Assembly: GCA_025363115.1 (NCBI GenBank)
Contig: JANYEN010000026.1
Location: 1-35,337 of the forward strand
Source of the DNA: Alphaproteobacteria bacterium
GTDB taxonomy: Bacteria > Pseudomonadota > Alphaproteobacteria > Rickettsiales > Deianiraeaceae
Direction of reading: 5' to 3'
Length of the DNA: 35,337 nt
A model generated the notes under the pieces. It was not told where the DNA came from, did no database searches, and worked only from the letters and a program-made list of their open reading frames with translations. The stretch's first letter is position 1, and each line of letters starts with the position of its first letter. Position numbers and translations under genes: made by a program. Positions 8,002-16,911 of this stretch are shown here, piece after piece.

Positions 8002-8764
8002 ATTCCTCTATGCTTGCTTTTTCTCTTGCCACTATTTTACCTAAAATCTTTTTATCTATTAAATCTCTTGGATGTTGGTGAATAGATTCTAGCTTCGATT
8101 CTGCTCTTGTCTCCGCTTCCATTTCTGTTATTTTTATATCATCTTCAGTTATAAGCTGTTTTAAACTTAAATCTTCTCTTGACTGATAGTCAATAGCTTT
8201 TGGTTTTTCTTCCGTTGTACCTTTTGCTTCTTTGGTTTTATTATATTGGTTGGCATTTGTGCCAATGTTTAACTGATTTAATGTATTGTTAGTATTATTT
8301 GTTATGTTAAGACCATATCTATACGCTTTTACAGCAACCATGCTTCTTGAATATTCATACGCTGTTTTCATGGCAATTTTACTTTGCTCGTTTTTTAGTT
8401 CGTATTTAAGGCTTTCATTTGAAAGTTGTTTTGTGGCATATTTAACAATTTCATTAAGTTTAAACATATTTAAAAAGTGATAGGCTTCTGCATAGTCTTT
8501 TGGCTTGTTGTTGTATATAAATTGTAGTATTTCGGTTTCAAGGAAGGGATTGTTATTTGATATTTCCTTAGCTCTATATGTAAGAAACACAGCACCTTTG
8601 TCATCTTCAGAAGTAGTAAGCAACTTTATTAGTTTTGATGTAACCTCTTTTCTCATTGACTCAAAAAAGTCCATGGCTTCTGACTGCGGTTTGTCTTTTT
8701 TAGATTCAATCTGATCTTTATTTTCTTTTTCTTCTGCCATATTTTCACAACTCACGGGGTACAT
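7970..8764 (-). CDS. Phage-like hypothetical protein
   Basis: 264 residues, highly charged, with no signal peptide or membrane segment. It starts with a Lys/Glu-rich tail (MAEEKENKDQIESKKDK, the alternative start at codon 9) and has a helical middle. An Asn/Thr-rich linker (NITNNTNNTLNQLNIGTN) precedes a charged C-terminus. No family is recognised. It is directly upstream of, and overlaps, the HGGxSTG gene, so the pair is probably a piece of a prophage packaging or accessory region. A terminase-small-subunit role is possible but not shown by any motif I can see. Confidence 0.5.
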   Translation of the reverse strand: MYPVSCENMAEEKENKDQIESKKDKPQSEAMDFFESMRKEVTSKLIKLLTTSEDDKGAVFLTYRAKEISNNNPFLETEILQFIYNNKPKDYAEAYHFLNMFKLNEIVKYATKQLSNESLKYELKNEQSKIAMKTAYEYSRSMVAVKAYRYGLNITNNTNNTLNQLNIGTNANQYNKTKEAKGTTEEKPKAIDYQSREDLSLKQLITEDDIKITEMEAETRAESKLESIHQHPRDLIDKKILGKIVAREKASIEEYETVPTKKRK

Positions 8765-9188
8765 TCACACTTTTTTATTTTAGACAAAAAATAATTCTAA
8801 ATGTCAAGACCTTTGTCTTCTTTTATCCTTGTATTTACTATGTTTTTCGTTAATATTTCATGGTCAAGGATGGGTGGTTTGATGGCGTTATTTTGGTATA
8901 AAGAGCAAAAATGATGGACAGCAAGAAAAAGATAGCATAAATTATATTACTCGCTATATTTTATTTTGCTTATTGCCTTTCTTCTGTCAAAATACCCCAG
9001 TTTATTAAATATCTTAATTTTTCATGGTCAAGAGATCTTTCAAAAATAAATTTAAAAATTAACCCTCAGGCTAATATTTTCTTGCAAACTAAAAAAATAG
9101 CCTATTTCTTTAGCGTGGAAGCGATGTTATATTCCAAATTTATTTATCATAGCCGCCTAGTTGCAAAAAATAAACTTACTCACATAAA
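8765..9188. other. Intergenic stretch with repeat copy
   Basis: No convincing gene. It contains repeat copy A (8951-9163) and, at 8851-8870, a further short match to the CATGGTCAAG motif of that repeat. This may be a third, decayed copy. No tRNA-like fold or strong terminator was noticed. Confidence 0.5.
8951..9163. repeat. Diverged direct repeat, copy A
   Basis: Aligns over its length with 10111-10325: TCGCTAT at the left end, TTATTAAATA, a CATGGTCAAG / CATCGTCAAG block, CTCTTGCA-like and CTTTAGC blocks, and AGCCGCC / AGCCCGCC at the right end. On the minus strand it holds broken coding-like stretches (DHEKLRYLINWGILTEERQ-stop at 9029-8970, and a 21-codon stretch at 9117-9052). It may therefore be the relic of a duplicated gene. 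It lies 25 nt upstream of the exported-protein gene. Confidence 0.6.
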
Positions 9189-9992
9189 ATGCTTAAAAAC
9201 TTAATTTTATCATTTGTAATATTTATCTGTTGTAACAAGGTAGCTTGCTATGCAGATGAGGTCGATAAAGCGTTGATTGAAAAATTCGTTAATAGCGTTA
9301 GAAAAAACGATCCTCATGAAATATCTACTTTTGTCGACTATCCTATCAAAAGAAATTATCCATTACCGCCAATAAATAATGCACAAGACTTTATTGATCG
9401 TTATGATGAAATTTTTGATGACAAGTTGAAAAATATGATTATACAATCAAATATAGATACAGATTGGCATGCTGTAGGATGGAGAGGAATTATGCTAAAA
9501 GAGGGTATACTATGGCTTACTTACGATGGTCAGTTATATGTTATAAACTATAGCTCACAAAAAGAATCTGATCATTATAATAATATTATTTCCAAACAAA
9601 AGAAAGAAATATATCCTGCACTTTCAGATTTTAAAACTAATGAAGGAATATACGAAACTAGCACGTATAGATTTAGAATTGATCAACTGGAGGATAAACA
9701 TTATAGATACGCTTCCTGGAAAAAAGATAAATTAATGTCAACTAAGCCTGATATGGTTATTCATAATTGCCAGCATGAATTTCAAGGTACCGGTGGTGAT
9801 AATGAATATATATGTCAAAATGGAGATTATTATTATGTAATAAGCCATAATGTCATTACAGGGACACCACCTTATGCATTAACGGTATATAAGGTTAATA
9901 AAAACTATACAAGTGAAGAACAACTAGATTCATCCGAAAATGCAAGACAGATCTTGAACCAAAATGCTGAACTAATTAATACAGCAATATGA
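9189..9992 (+). CDS. Exported protein of unknown function
   Basis: 267 residues with an N-terminal signal peptide (MLKNLILSFVIFICCNKVACYA; cleavage likely after CYA). The mature protein is probably periplasmic or secreted. The N-terminal third (EKFVNSVRKNDPHEISTFVDYPIKR and the following INNAQDFIDRYDEIFD) resembles in style small exported proteins with a cystatin/NTF2-like helix-strand layout. The middle is Tyr/Lys-rich and has two Cys (NCQHEF, YICQNG) that could form a disulfide. I do not recognise a family. It is isolated between two copies of a diverged direct repeat. Confidence 0.6.
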   Translation: MLKNLILSFVIFICCNKVACYADEVDKALIEKFVNSVRKNDPHEISTFVDYPIKRNYPLPPINNAQDFIDRYDEIFDDKLKNMIIQSNIDTDWHAVGWRGIMLKEGILWLTYDGQLYVINYSSQKESDHYNNIISKQKKEIYPALSDFKTNEGIYETSTYRFRIDQLEDKHYRYASWKKDKLMSTKPDMVIHNCQHEFQGTGGDNEYICQNGDYYYVISHNVITGTPPYALTVYKVNKNYTSEEQLDSSENARQILNQNAELINTAI

Positions 9993-10460
9993 TATTGGAA
10001 GATAAATTTAAAGGTTCTTTATTTGCCGTTATTACTATTTGAGTTTCTAAATAGAATATAGTGAGTTTTAATAGAATGCTTACCGACTTGATCTATACAA
10101 TATTGATACCTCGCTATTTATTTTCGCCCCTTTTCTTTCTTCATAACACCAGGGCTTATTAAATACATTAACTCATTCATCGTCAAGTAATTTTTCAAAT
10201 ATTAAATTAAAAATCTAGGCATTTAGTCTAAAACCAAAATTCTCTTGCACATTAAAAAGTTTTCTATCTCTTTAGCATGTAAGCGGTATTGAGTTCGAAA
10301 TTTATCTATCACAGCCCGCCAGCTGATTATATTAAAATAAATTTAAATATATCTTTTTGTTAAATAAATATTGATAATATATTTTTAGGTAAAGACGTAA
10401 GCCGACAAATCATGCAAATAAAGATATTGTAATTGCAATTTGTATATTATATTTTTCGTT
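9993..10460. other. Intergenic stretch with second repeat copy
   Basis: No gene seen. It contains repeat copy B (10111-10325), followed by a very AT-rich leader to the glycosyltransferase-like gene. Confidence 0.5.
10111..10325. repeat. Diverged direct repeat, copy B
   Basis: Partner of 8951-9163 in the same orientation, with many substitutions and small indels. Its minus-strand coding-like stretches are frameshifted relative to copy A, for example an HAKEIENFL stretch followed after a one-base shift by QENFGFRLNA. This indicates decay rather than a live gene. Confidence 0.6.
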
Positions 10461-11525
10461 ATGACGACTATTTCTTCTCTTTGGGTCACAAAAAATGGAA
10501 ATCCTATTCCTTCTAGCCAAGAAACTCATGGTCTACGAAATATGATGCAAATAGCAAAAAAGTATCCAAATGATAAAATAAATATTTACGTAGATGATTT
10601 GAGTAATACTCTCCAATATTCTTTACGACCTAATGAAACTTTACCTAATAATTTGCACTTTATACCCGTACAAAGATTAATAAATGAGTGTAAAAGAAAA
10701 AGAGAAAATTATTTTAAAGCAAAATTAGTAGAACAAGGTATTAATAATATTGATCCTTTAAAATTTAAAGAGGTAGTGGCAGAAAAGCTTCAAATAATTG
10801 ATGATGCATACAATTTATATAAACTAGAGCTTGAGCATGGTGCTGCTGCTTATGCGGGAAATTTTATCAAAATTATAGCCGCTTATGCAAATGAAGGTTT
10901 TGTTATAGATATCGGGGTTCAATATAATAAAGATACTTTTTCTGTAATGGAAAATATATATAGCGATAATTTTAGTCTTTCTCGACCTTTTGTAGCTATT
11001 TGGTCTGGTGCTAATAGCAATGAAGCTACCTATGATACAATCATCAAATTTACCGAAGCTTATAAAAATAAAGCATTAAGTTTTTATTATACGGTAATAA
11101 AAGATATTGAATTAAGTTTTTTGCCTAAGGAAAGAAAGGAAGCGATAATTGAAGATATTAAAAAGATTAAATATGAATATCCCAATAATATGGTTTTTTT
11201 TATCCGTACCTGCACCTATCTTATGAATAACGTACCCGAAAAATTCTTTAAATATCAAGATACTATATATGCCAACTCTCTTAATAGCGGGAGAGCTAAT
11301 GTGTCCCCAAATTTACTTCCCTTAACCTATATTCATCATCAACAATCTCATTTAGGTGTACATCAAGATGGATGGATAGTAACAGAAAATAATAAAAAAA
11401 TAGAACGCACAGTTGCTACTGATTTACTAAGAAGGAATATCTCGACTCCGGTAAGACGATCTACAAGTGCAAGAGGTTATATTAAAAATAAAATTATAGT
11501 GCGAGCTTCGACTCCTACTAAATAA
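10461..11525 (+). CDS. Possible TcdA/TcdB-type glycosyltransferase-like protein
   Basis: 354 residues from ATG 10461; a TTG 7 codons upstream is an alternative start. The N-terminus (ISSLWVTKNGNPIP...KYPNDKINIYVDD) has the layout of sugar-binding glycosyltransferases (IHFIWLG...P...I.LW.D). The segment AAAYAGNFIKIIAAYANEGFVIDIGV lines up with their core A..SD..R...L...GG.Y.D.D. However, the strict DXD is replaced by D-I-G, and SD by GN. The protein ends in a basic, Arg/Ser/Thr-rich tail. There is no signal peptide or membrane segment. If the fold is right it could be an effector-like or surface-modifying glycosyltransferase; loss of DXD may mean altered metal use or inactivity. The assignment is tentative. 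Confidence 0.4.
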   Translation: MTTISSLWVTKNGNPIPSSQETHGLRNMMQIAKKYPNDKINIYVDDLSNTLQYSLRPNETLPNNLHFIPVQRLINECKRKRENYFKAKLVEQGINNIDPLKFKEVVAEKLQIIDDAYNLYKLELEHGAAAYAGNFIKIIAAYANEGFVIDIGVQYNKDTFSVMENIYSDNFSLSRPFVAIWSGANSNEATYDTIIKFTEAYKNKALSFYYTVIKDIELSFLPKERKEAIIEDIKKIKYEYPNNMVFFIRTCTYLMNNVPEKFFKYQDTIYANSLNSGRANVSPNLLPLTYIHHQQSHLGVHQDGWIVTENNKKIERTVATDLLRRNISTPVRRSTSARGYIKNKIIVRASTPTK

Positions 11526-11669
11526 TCTTAGTTTTTTTGTTCCAAAAGTTAAATAATAATTTCAGTATTTAATCTAATCTTATAGACCAGGATTGTATCA
11601 AATTATTATAATATTTATTGCATATTAAAATGTGATTAATAATTTTTGCAATGTTGATTTTATGCTTAT

Positions 11670-12884
11670 ATGAACAAATCAGAAATAAAAATTGTACTAC
11701 TCGAGAACATAGATAAAATAGCTTCTGAGGTATTTTTAGAAAATGGATTTTCAAATATAATAAGCACAAAAGAAAGTATTGAATCTGTTATGGATACCGA
11801 TATGATTAATGCACACTTTATGGGCTTGCGATCAAGGAGTAAACTTACTGCGGATGTTATAAAGAAATTTAAGAATCTTATTGGCGTGGGATGTTTTTGC
11901 ATAGGAACAGACCAAGTAGATTTGCAATTTGCAAAAAAATCCGGTATTCCCATATTTAATGCCCCGTTTTCAAATACCCGTAGCGTTGCAGAAATGGTAA
12001 TTGCAGAAATGGTAATGCTTTCAAGAAAAATAATTATAAAAAACAAATTGGCACATGATGGAATATGGGATAAAAGTGCCGATGGATGTTATGAAATTAA
12101 AGGAAAAACCATTGGAATTATAGGATATGGAAACATAGGAAAACAAGTTGGAATTATTGCTGAATCTTTTGGCATGCATGTTATTTATTATGATATTGAA
12201 GATAAGCTATCAATTGGATCTGCCCTTAGAATTCAGCACCTTGACGCTCTCTTAGCGCAATCAGATGTTGTAACGCTACATGTTCCAAAAAGCACAACTA
12301 CCTGCAAAATGATTAGCGAGGCTCAAATATCAAAAATGAAGCCACATTCAATGCTTATTAATGCATCAAGAGGCGATGTTGTTGACATTGATGATTTGGT
12401 GAAATTTTTAGAAAATGGACATATAGCGTCGGCTGCAATAGATGTATTTCCGTTTGAGCCAAGCGATAATACCGAAGAATTTATTTCTCCTTTAAGAAAA
12501 TTTGATAATGTTATATTAACTCCTCACATAGGCGGTAGTACAAAAGAAGCACAATTAAATATTGCGGTTGAGGCATCAAAAAAACTTGTAAAATATTTTG
12601 AGCAAGGTTCGACTTTTATGGCAGTTAATTATCCAAATATATCACCTGATAATTTAGCGTGTAAAACAAGAATAACTCATACACATAAAAACACCCCTGG
12701 AATGTTAAACAAAATAAACCATGTTATATCATCATATTCACTAAATGTTGTTGGTCAAATCCTTAAAACTGATGATGATATTGGATATGCTATAATAGAT
12801 ATAGATGCTAAAGTTAATGCTGAAATAATTCAAAAACTTACAACCATAGAAAATACAATTAATGTAAGGCATATAACATTATGA
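11670..12884 (+). CDS. serA: D-3-phosphoglycerate dehydrogenase with ACT domain
   Basis: 404 residues. Oxidises 3-phosphoglycerate to 3-phosphohydroxypyruvate with NAD+, the first step of serine synthesis, in the cytosol. Visible features are substrate-domain segments MGLRSRSKLT (51-60) and GCFCIGTDQVDL, and the NAD-binding loop GIIGYGNIGK (149-158). The catalytic residues are Arg234 (NASRGDVVD), Glu263 (FPFEP) and His286 (TPHIGGST), followed by a C-terminal ACT domain (about 335-404) that in E. coli-type enzymes senses serine. Length matches the E. coli type (about 410). First gene of the serine operon; its stop overlaps the next start as ATGA. About 145 nt of AT-rich DNA with no obvious gene lies upstream and would hold the promoter. 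Confidence 0.95.
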   Translation: MNKSEIKIVLLENIDKIASEVFLENGFSNIISTKESIESVMDTDMINAHFMGLRSRSKLTADVIKKFKNLIGVGCFCIGTDQVDLQFAKKSGIPIFNAPFSNTRSVAEMVIAEMVMLSRKIIIKNKLAHDGIWDKSADGCYEIKGKTIGIIGYGNIGKQVGIIAESFGMHVIYYDIEDKLSIGSALRIQHLDALLAQSDVVTLHVPKSTTTCKMISEAQISKMKPHSMLINASRGDVVDIDDLVKFLENGHIASAAIDVFPFEPSDNTEEFISPLRKFDNVILTPHIGGSTKEAQLNIAVEASKKLVKYFEQGSTFMAVNYPNISPDNLACKTRITHTHKNTPGMLNKINHVISSYSLNVVGQILKTDDDIGYAIIDIDAKVNAEIIQKLTTIENTINVRHITL

Positions 12885-14884
12885 ACAAATCATTGTACTT
12901 AATTGTTGCAATAATATTTGGTGCATTTTGCTATAAACTTCACTTTTTATCTGCATTAACGCCATATGCACTGATGTTGATGTTATTTTTTCCATCATTA
13001 AAAGCTGATTTTAGCTTGGATTCAAAAAAAATTGCCTATATAGCATTTGGAATATTGTCAATTTGGATATTTGCAATACTTGTTTATTTTGCATGTCTTG
13101 GCATTTTTGGAAATTCAGATGTATCAACGTCTGCACTGATAATAACAACCTCGCCAATTGCGACCGCCGCAGTTATAATGACTGAAATTATCGGTGGAAA
13201 CACGCTTTTTGTGCTATCTATAAGCATTATTAGCAATATAGTCAATATTTTTGCATGGCCAATTCTTTTTGAAAGTCTTTTTAGTCAAAAAATTGAAATG
13301 CTTTTCATGCTTGAAAAACTTTTTTTTATTGTGTGTATTCCGCTTATTATTGCCAAATGTATTAAAAAAGATATAAAAATTAAACTAATCAAATATTCGG
13401 ATATTTCTTTTTATGCCTGGCTTTTTGGAATTTTTATCAATATTGCGGCGGCAACAAATTTTATAATCCAAAATCAAATAAATTATACAGAGCTATATAA
13501 ATTAGCTATAATTACTCCAATAATATGTATTGGGCATTACTTTTACGGAATATTAGTTGGTAAAATAATAGGTTTAAAATGGGAGATTTCTCAATCATTT
13601 GTACAAAGAAATACATTTATCGCAGTTTGGCTTGCAAATACTTTCTTTAATCCATTTATTGCTCTAGGACCGATTTTTTATGTTTTATGTCAAAATATTT
13701 ATAACGTTATACAGGTTGGCATTTTAAAAAAGCAAGGTAGTAAAATGCCCAAAATAAAACCTAAAAACACGTGTTTTGGCTCTGGTCCATGTTCTAAAAG
13801 ACCTGGCTTCACGGTAAATATACTTAAAGATGCACCACTGGGGCGTTCGCATAGGTCAGCAGAATCACTCAAATTAATACGTGAAGTAATCGAAAAAAGT
13901 GTCAATTTACTTAATTTACCAACTGATTATAAAATTGCGATAATGCCAGCAAGCGATACAGGAGCTTTTGAAGCCGCTATGTGGAATATGCTTGGTTACA
14001 AAGAGGTTGATGTTATATTTTTTGAAGAATTTGGAAAAAATTGGCGAAATGATATAATAAATGAACTAAAAATCCCAAACACAAGAGAATTTAAAGCAGA
14101 TTTTGGAAAGGCTCCAGATTTAACTAATCTTGATTTTAGCCATGATATTGTGTTTACATTAAATGGAACAACCTCTGGTGTATGTTTCCATAATCTTGAT
14201 TTTATTCCTTCGCAAAGAACTGGTCTTGTTTTTTGTGATGCTACATCTGCAGTTTTTTCTATACCAATTGATTTTTTAAAATTAGATGTTATAACCTATT
14301 CTTGGCAAAAATCTATAGGAGGTGAGGCACAGCATGGTATACTTATTTTAAGCCCTAAAGCCATAGACAGACTTAACACTTTTCAACCATTGTGGCCAAT
14401 TCCAAAAATTTTTCAAATTAAAAAAAATGGCAAGTTAGATGAAGAGGTTTTTAATGGCTCGACAATAAATACCCCATCAATGTTATGTATATACGATGCT
14501 TTGGATGGAATGAAATGGCTTGAAAATATAGGTCAAAAAAACATATACAAAATAGTTAACGACAACTATACTGCACTTGCAAATTTTATAGAAGAAACTT
14601 CATGGCTTACTAATATGTGTCACGATGAAAAATATCGATCAAAAACCTCTGTATGTTTTACTATAAATGATCTAAAATTTAATTCTATGTTGGATGCTGA
14701 TAAAAAAGCCCGAATCAAATCAATTGCAGAAATAATTTCACAAAATAATGCTGGATTCGATATAATTAATCATAAATCTGCGCCCGCATCTTTTAGAGTT
14801 TGGTGCGGTCCAACGGTGCAAAAAAATGATATTTTAGCATTATGCAAATGGATAGATTACGCCTATGAAAAAACAAAAACATAA
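12881..14884 (+). CDS. serC: BASS-like transporter fused to phosphoserine aminotransferase
   Basis: One uninterrupted 667-codon frame. Residues 1 to about 288 form roughly nine hydrophobic helices with BASS (bile acid:Na+ symporter) family features: LMLMLFFPSLKADF, the TM4-like TTSPIATAAVIMTEIIGGN, and QRNTFIAVWLANTF in the second half. Residues 289-667 are a complete PLP-dependent SerC of the alphaproteobacterial/Methanosarcina type: GSGPCSKRPGF, GRSHRS, PASDTGAFE, NGTTSG, CDATSAVF, and PLP lysine Lys477 in SWQKSIGGEAQHG. SerC makes phosphoserine from phosphohydroxypyruvate and glutamate. Met289 has an AAGG 7 nt upstream, so SerC may also be made alone by internal initiation. Overlaps serA by 4 nt and serB by 20 nt. 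The SerC call is very secure; the transporter family is probable and its substrate unknown. Confidence 0.9.
   Translation: MNKSLYLIVAIIFGAFCYKLHFLSALTPYALMLMLFFPSLKADFSLDSKKIAYIAFGILSIWIFAILVYFACLGIFGNSDVSTSALIITTSPIATAAVIMTEIIGGNTLFVLSISIISNIVNIFAWPILFESLFSQKIEMLFMLEKLFFIVCIPLIIAKCIKKDIKIKLIKYSDISFYAWLFGIFINIAAATNFIIQNQINYTELYKLAIITPIICIGHYFYGILVGKIIGLKWEISQSFVQRNTFIAVWLANTFFNPFIALGPIFYVLCQNIYNVIQVGILKKQGSKMPKIKPKNTCFGSGPCSKRPGFTVNILKDAPLGRSHRSAESLKLIREVIEKSVNLLNLPTDYKIAIMPASDTGAFEAAMWNMLGYKEVDVIFFEEFGKNWRNDIINELKIPNTREFKADFGKAPDLTNLDFSHDIVFTLNGTTSGVCFHNLDFIPSQRTGLVFCDATSAVFSIPIDFLKLDVITYSWQKSIGGEAQHGILILSPKAIDRLNTFQPLWPIPKIFQIKKNGKLDEEVFNGSTINTPSMLCIYDALDGMKWLENIGQKNIYKIVNDNYTALANFIEETSWLTNMCHDEKYRSKTSVCFTINDLKFNSMLDADKKARIKSIAEIISQNNAGFDIINHKSAPASFRVWCGPTVQKNDILALCKWIDYAYEKTKT
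13734..13747 (+). promoter_or_regulatory. Possible internal ribosome binding site and start for SerC alone
   Basis: AAGG at 13734-13737 lies 7 nt before an in-frame ATG (13745) at the exact boundary between the membrane part and the SerC domain. This could give a free SerC in addition to the fusion, or could be what is left of an original separate gene start. Confidence 0.4.
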
Positions 14885-15539
14885 GGTTTGTTGTATTTTT
14901 GACTTTGATTCAACATTGATAAAACTTGAAAGTCTTGATGAAATTCTTATGCTTGCAAGCGACAACAAAAACGATATAGCAATTGAAATTGATAAAATTA
15001 CAAAACTTGGAATGAACGGAGATATTTCATTTAGTAACTCCCTAAATATGCGTCTTAAAATAGCTAATCCAACTAAATTACATATTAAAAAATCAATACA
15101 AAAGTTAAAAAAAAATATCTCGATTGGCATACCAGAGTGCATCAAGCAAATAGCTAATTTTGCCGAAATCTATATAGTATCTGGTGGTTTTACTGACGCC
15201 ATTTTACCAATTGCTAAAATTCTTAAAATTCCACAACAAAATTGCTTTGCAAATGAATTTATATTTGGTAAAAATCAAGAATTTTTTGGCATCAACCACA
15301 AAAATCCGATGTCAAAAAATGGAGGAAAAGTGGAAGTTGTAAAAAATATTATTGATCAAAATAATTTTGAAAAAATTTTTGTAATTGGGGATGGCTATAC
15401 TGATTTAGAAATTTCTCTTGCTATACCGAAAGTTATTTTTTGTGGCTTTGGGCAAAATATTGTACGAGAAAAAGTATTGAAAGAATCGAAAAATTTCTTT
15501 TATAATACGGACGACTTGATTTCTTTTATTAAAAAATAA
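14865..15539 (+). CDS. serB: Phosphoserine phosphatase
   Basis: 224 residues, HAD superfamily. Releases phosphate from phosphoserine, the last step of serine synthesis. Motif I is CCIFDFDSTL with nucleophile Asp13 and Asp15, motif II is VSGGFTD, the Lys motif lies in the NGGKVEVV segment, and motif III is VIGDGYTDLE. The size fits single-domain SerB, without the N-terminal ACT-like extension of longer forms. It overlaps the serC end by 20 nt, so translation is probably coupled. It is the last gene of the operon and meets phrB tail to tail with a 7-nt gap, with no clear hairpin terminator. Confidence 0.9.
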   Translation: MKKQKHKVCCIFDFDSTLIKLESLDEILMLASDNKNDIAIEIDKITKLGMNGDISFSNSLNMRLKIANPTKLHIKKSIQKLKKNISIGIPECIKQIANFAEIYIVSGGFTDAILPIAKILKIPQQNCFANEFIFGKNQEFFGINHKNPMSKNGGKVEVVKNIIDQNNFEKIFVIGDGYTDLEISLAIPKVIFCGFGQNIVREKVLKESKNFFYNTDDLISFIKK

Positions 15540-15546
15540 ATAATTA

Positions 15547-16896
15547 TTAATCATATATATTTTTTTTCATAATTAAAGAATATTTTTCTAATGTTATTTT
15601 CCTTTGTATGTCATGATCCACAATTTTTGTACAATTCCAATTCTTTGGTAACCATTTATTGCAATAATCGTTATTAGGATCAAATTTTTCTCTTTGGGAA
15701 TCTGGATTAAAAATTCTAAAATATGGAGCGCCATCAAAACCACTTCCAAAAACCCACTGCCATGAAAATGGATTAGACGCAGGGTCGGCATCAACCAGAG
15801 TATCCCAAAACCATTGCTCACCTTTTTTCCAGTCAATTAATAAATCTTTTATCAAAAAAGAAGCTGTAATCATTCTGATTCTATTGTGCATTATTCCATT
15901 ATTATAAAGCTCTTTCATGCCAGCATCCACCATTTTATAACCAGTTTCGCCTTTTTGCCATTTTTTTAAAAAAGCCTCAGAATTATCAAATTGAAAATAT
16001 TTATATTGCTCTTTAAGCTCTTGAGTTGCGATATTTTGATTGTAAAACATAACATGATAAGCAAATTCCCTCCACAAAATTTCTAACAAAAACTGGCTAT
16101 TACCGTTTGCGGCTTTATAGGCAATATCAAAACAAAATTTAGCACTTAACATTCCAAATCTTAAATATGGAGAAATATTTGAAGTGGCGTTACAAGAAGG
16201 TATATTTCTTTCTAAAGAATAATTTTCTAGTTTTTCATTAATAAAATTTATAAAATTATTTTTTATTTGATCATAATCAAAGGTATAATTTTCTAGTAAT
16301 TTTTGATGCCACAAACCTTGATCTCTAGGTAAAAGATTTAAATCATCTATTAAAATAGACTCAATATTAATATCTGCTGTAATTCCATTTGGCTTTGAAA
16401 AAAAATCTTCTATTAAATTTAAATTTTTTAAACATTCTTTAGAAAACGGTGTGAAAACTTTAAAATATTCTTTTTGCCCACTTTTGATTTGCCATGGCTC
16501 AAATAATAATTTAGCTTTAAACGATTTTATATCTAAATGCTTAAATGTTTCAAAAATTAATTTTTCGGTTTCAATTTGTTGCGTAGTATATGAATGATTA
16601 AAATAAATGCCAGCAATATCAATTTGAGTAATTATTTCTTTTAATATCTCAATAGCGTTACCACGTTTAATAATTAAATTAGCTTTATATTGGTCGTAAA
16701 GCAAAGATTTAAAACTATTTAAAACTCCATGTAAAAAAACTTTTGATGCTGCCCCGAGAGGTCTGCCCAAATAGTCTTCTTGATAAATATACAGAGGTAT
16801 AATGTTGTTATAATTTTTGCAAATATTATGTAAAGCGGGATTATCGTTTATTCTAAAATCATCACAAAAAAGAATTATTGCAGTCTTGTTAATCAT
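15547..16896 (-). CDS. phrB: Deoxyribodipyrimidine photolyase
   Basis: 449 residues. Light-driven repair of UV cyclobutane pyrimidine dimers using FAD. The N-terminal Rossmann-like antenna domain starts IILFCDDFRINDNPAL. The FAD-binding helical domain includes ISPYLRFGMLS, ILWREFAYHVMFYN, MHNRIRMITASFLIKD, DADPASNPFSWQWVFGSG and APYFRIFNPDSQREKFD. These are hallmarks of class I photolyase/cryptochrome proteins; length is typical (about 450-480). The photolyase versus cryptochrome choice rests on the conserved repair-type ASN...WQW segment. Last gene of a minus-strand run, 15 nt after the GT39 gene. Confidence 0.93.
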   Translation of the reverse strand: MINKTAIILFCDDFRINDNPALHNICKNYNNIIPLYIYQEDYLGRPLGAASKVFLHGVLNSFKSLLYDQYKANLIIKRGNAIEILKEIITQIDIAGIYFNHSYTTQQIETEKLIFETFKHLDIKSFKAKLLFEPWQIKSGQKEYFKVFTPFSKECLKNLNLIEDFFSKPNGITADINIESILIDDLNLLPRDQGLWHQKLLENYTFDYDQIKNNFINFINEKLENYSLERNIPSCNATSNISPYLRFGMLSAKFCFDIAYKAANGNSQFLLEILWREFAYHVMFYNQNIATQELKEQYKYFQFDNSEAFLKKWQKGETGYKMVDAGMKELYNNGIMHNRIRMITASFLIKDLLIDWKKGEQWFWDTLVDADPASNPFSWQWVFGSGFDGAPYFRIFNPDSQREKFDPNNDYCNKWLPKNWNCTKIVDHDIQRKITLEKYSLIMKKNIYD

Positions 16897-16911
16897 AAAA
16901 ATTAATTTTTA

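Noticed and set aside
8286-8714. Two short plus-strand frames with hydrophobic starts opposite the phage-like gene
   Set aside because: They lie fully antisense to a longer frame that is linked to the HGGxSTG gene, and show no family features.
8765-10460. tRNA, small RNA or CRISPR in the long intergenic stretches
   Set aside because: No cloverleaf-like arms, no CCA-proximal motifs, and no regularly spaced short repeats; only the diverged 215-nt repeat was found.
11666-12046. Hydrophobic minus-strand frame opposite serA (and 11569-11769)
   Set aside because: serA is unambiguous on the plus strand; the antisense Ile/Phe/Ser bias is a by-product.
15594-15836. Second minus-strand frame inside phrB
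   Set aside because: It is phrB read one frame off; its residues have no independent match and phrB is intact.
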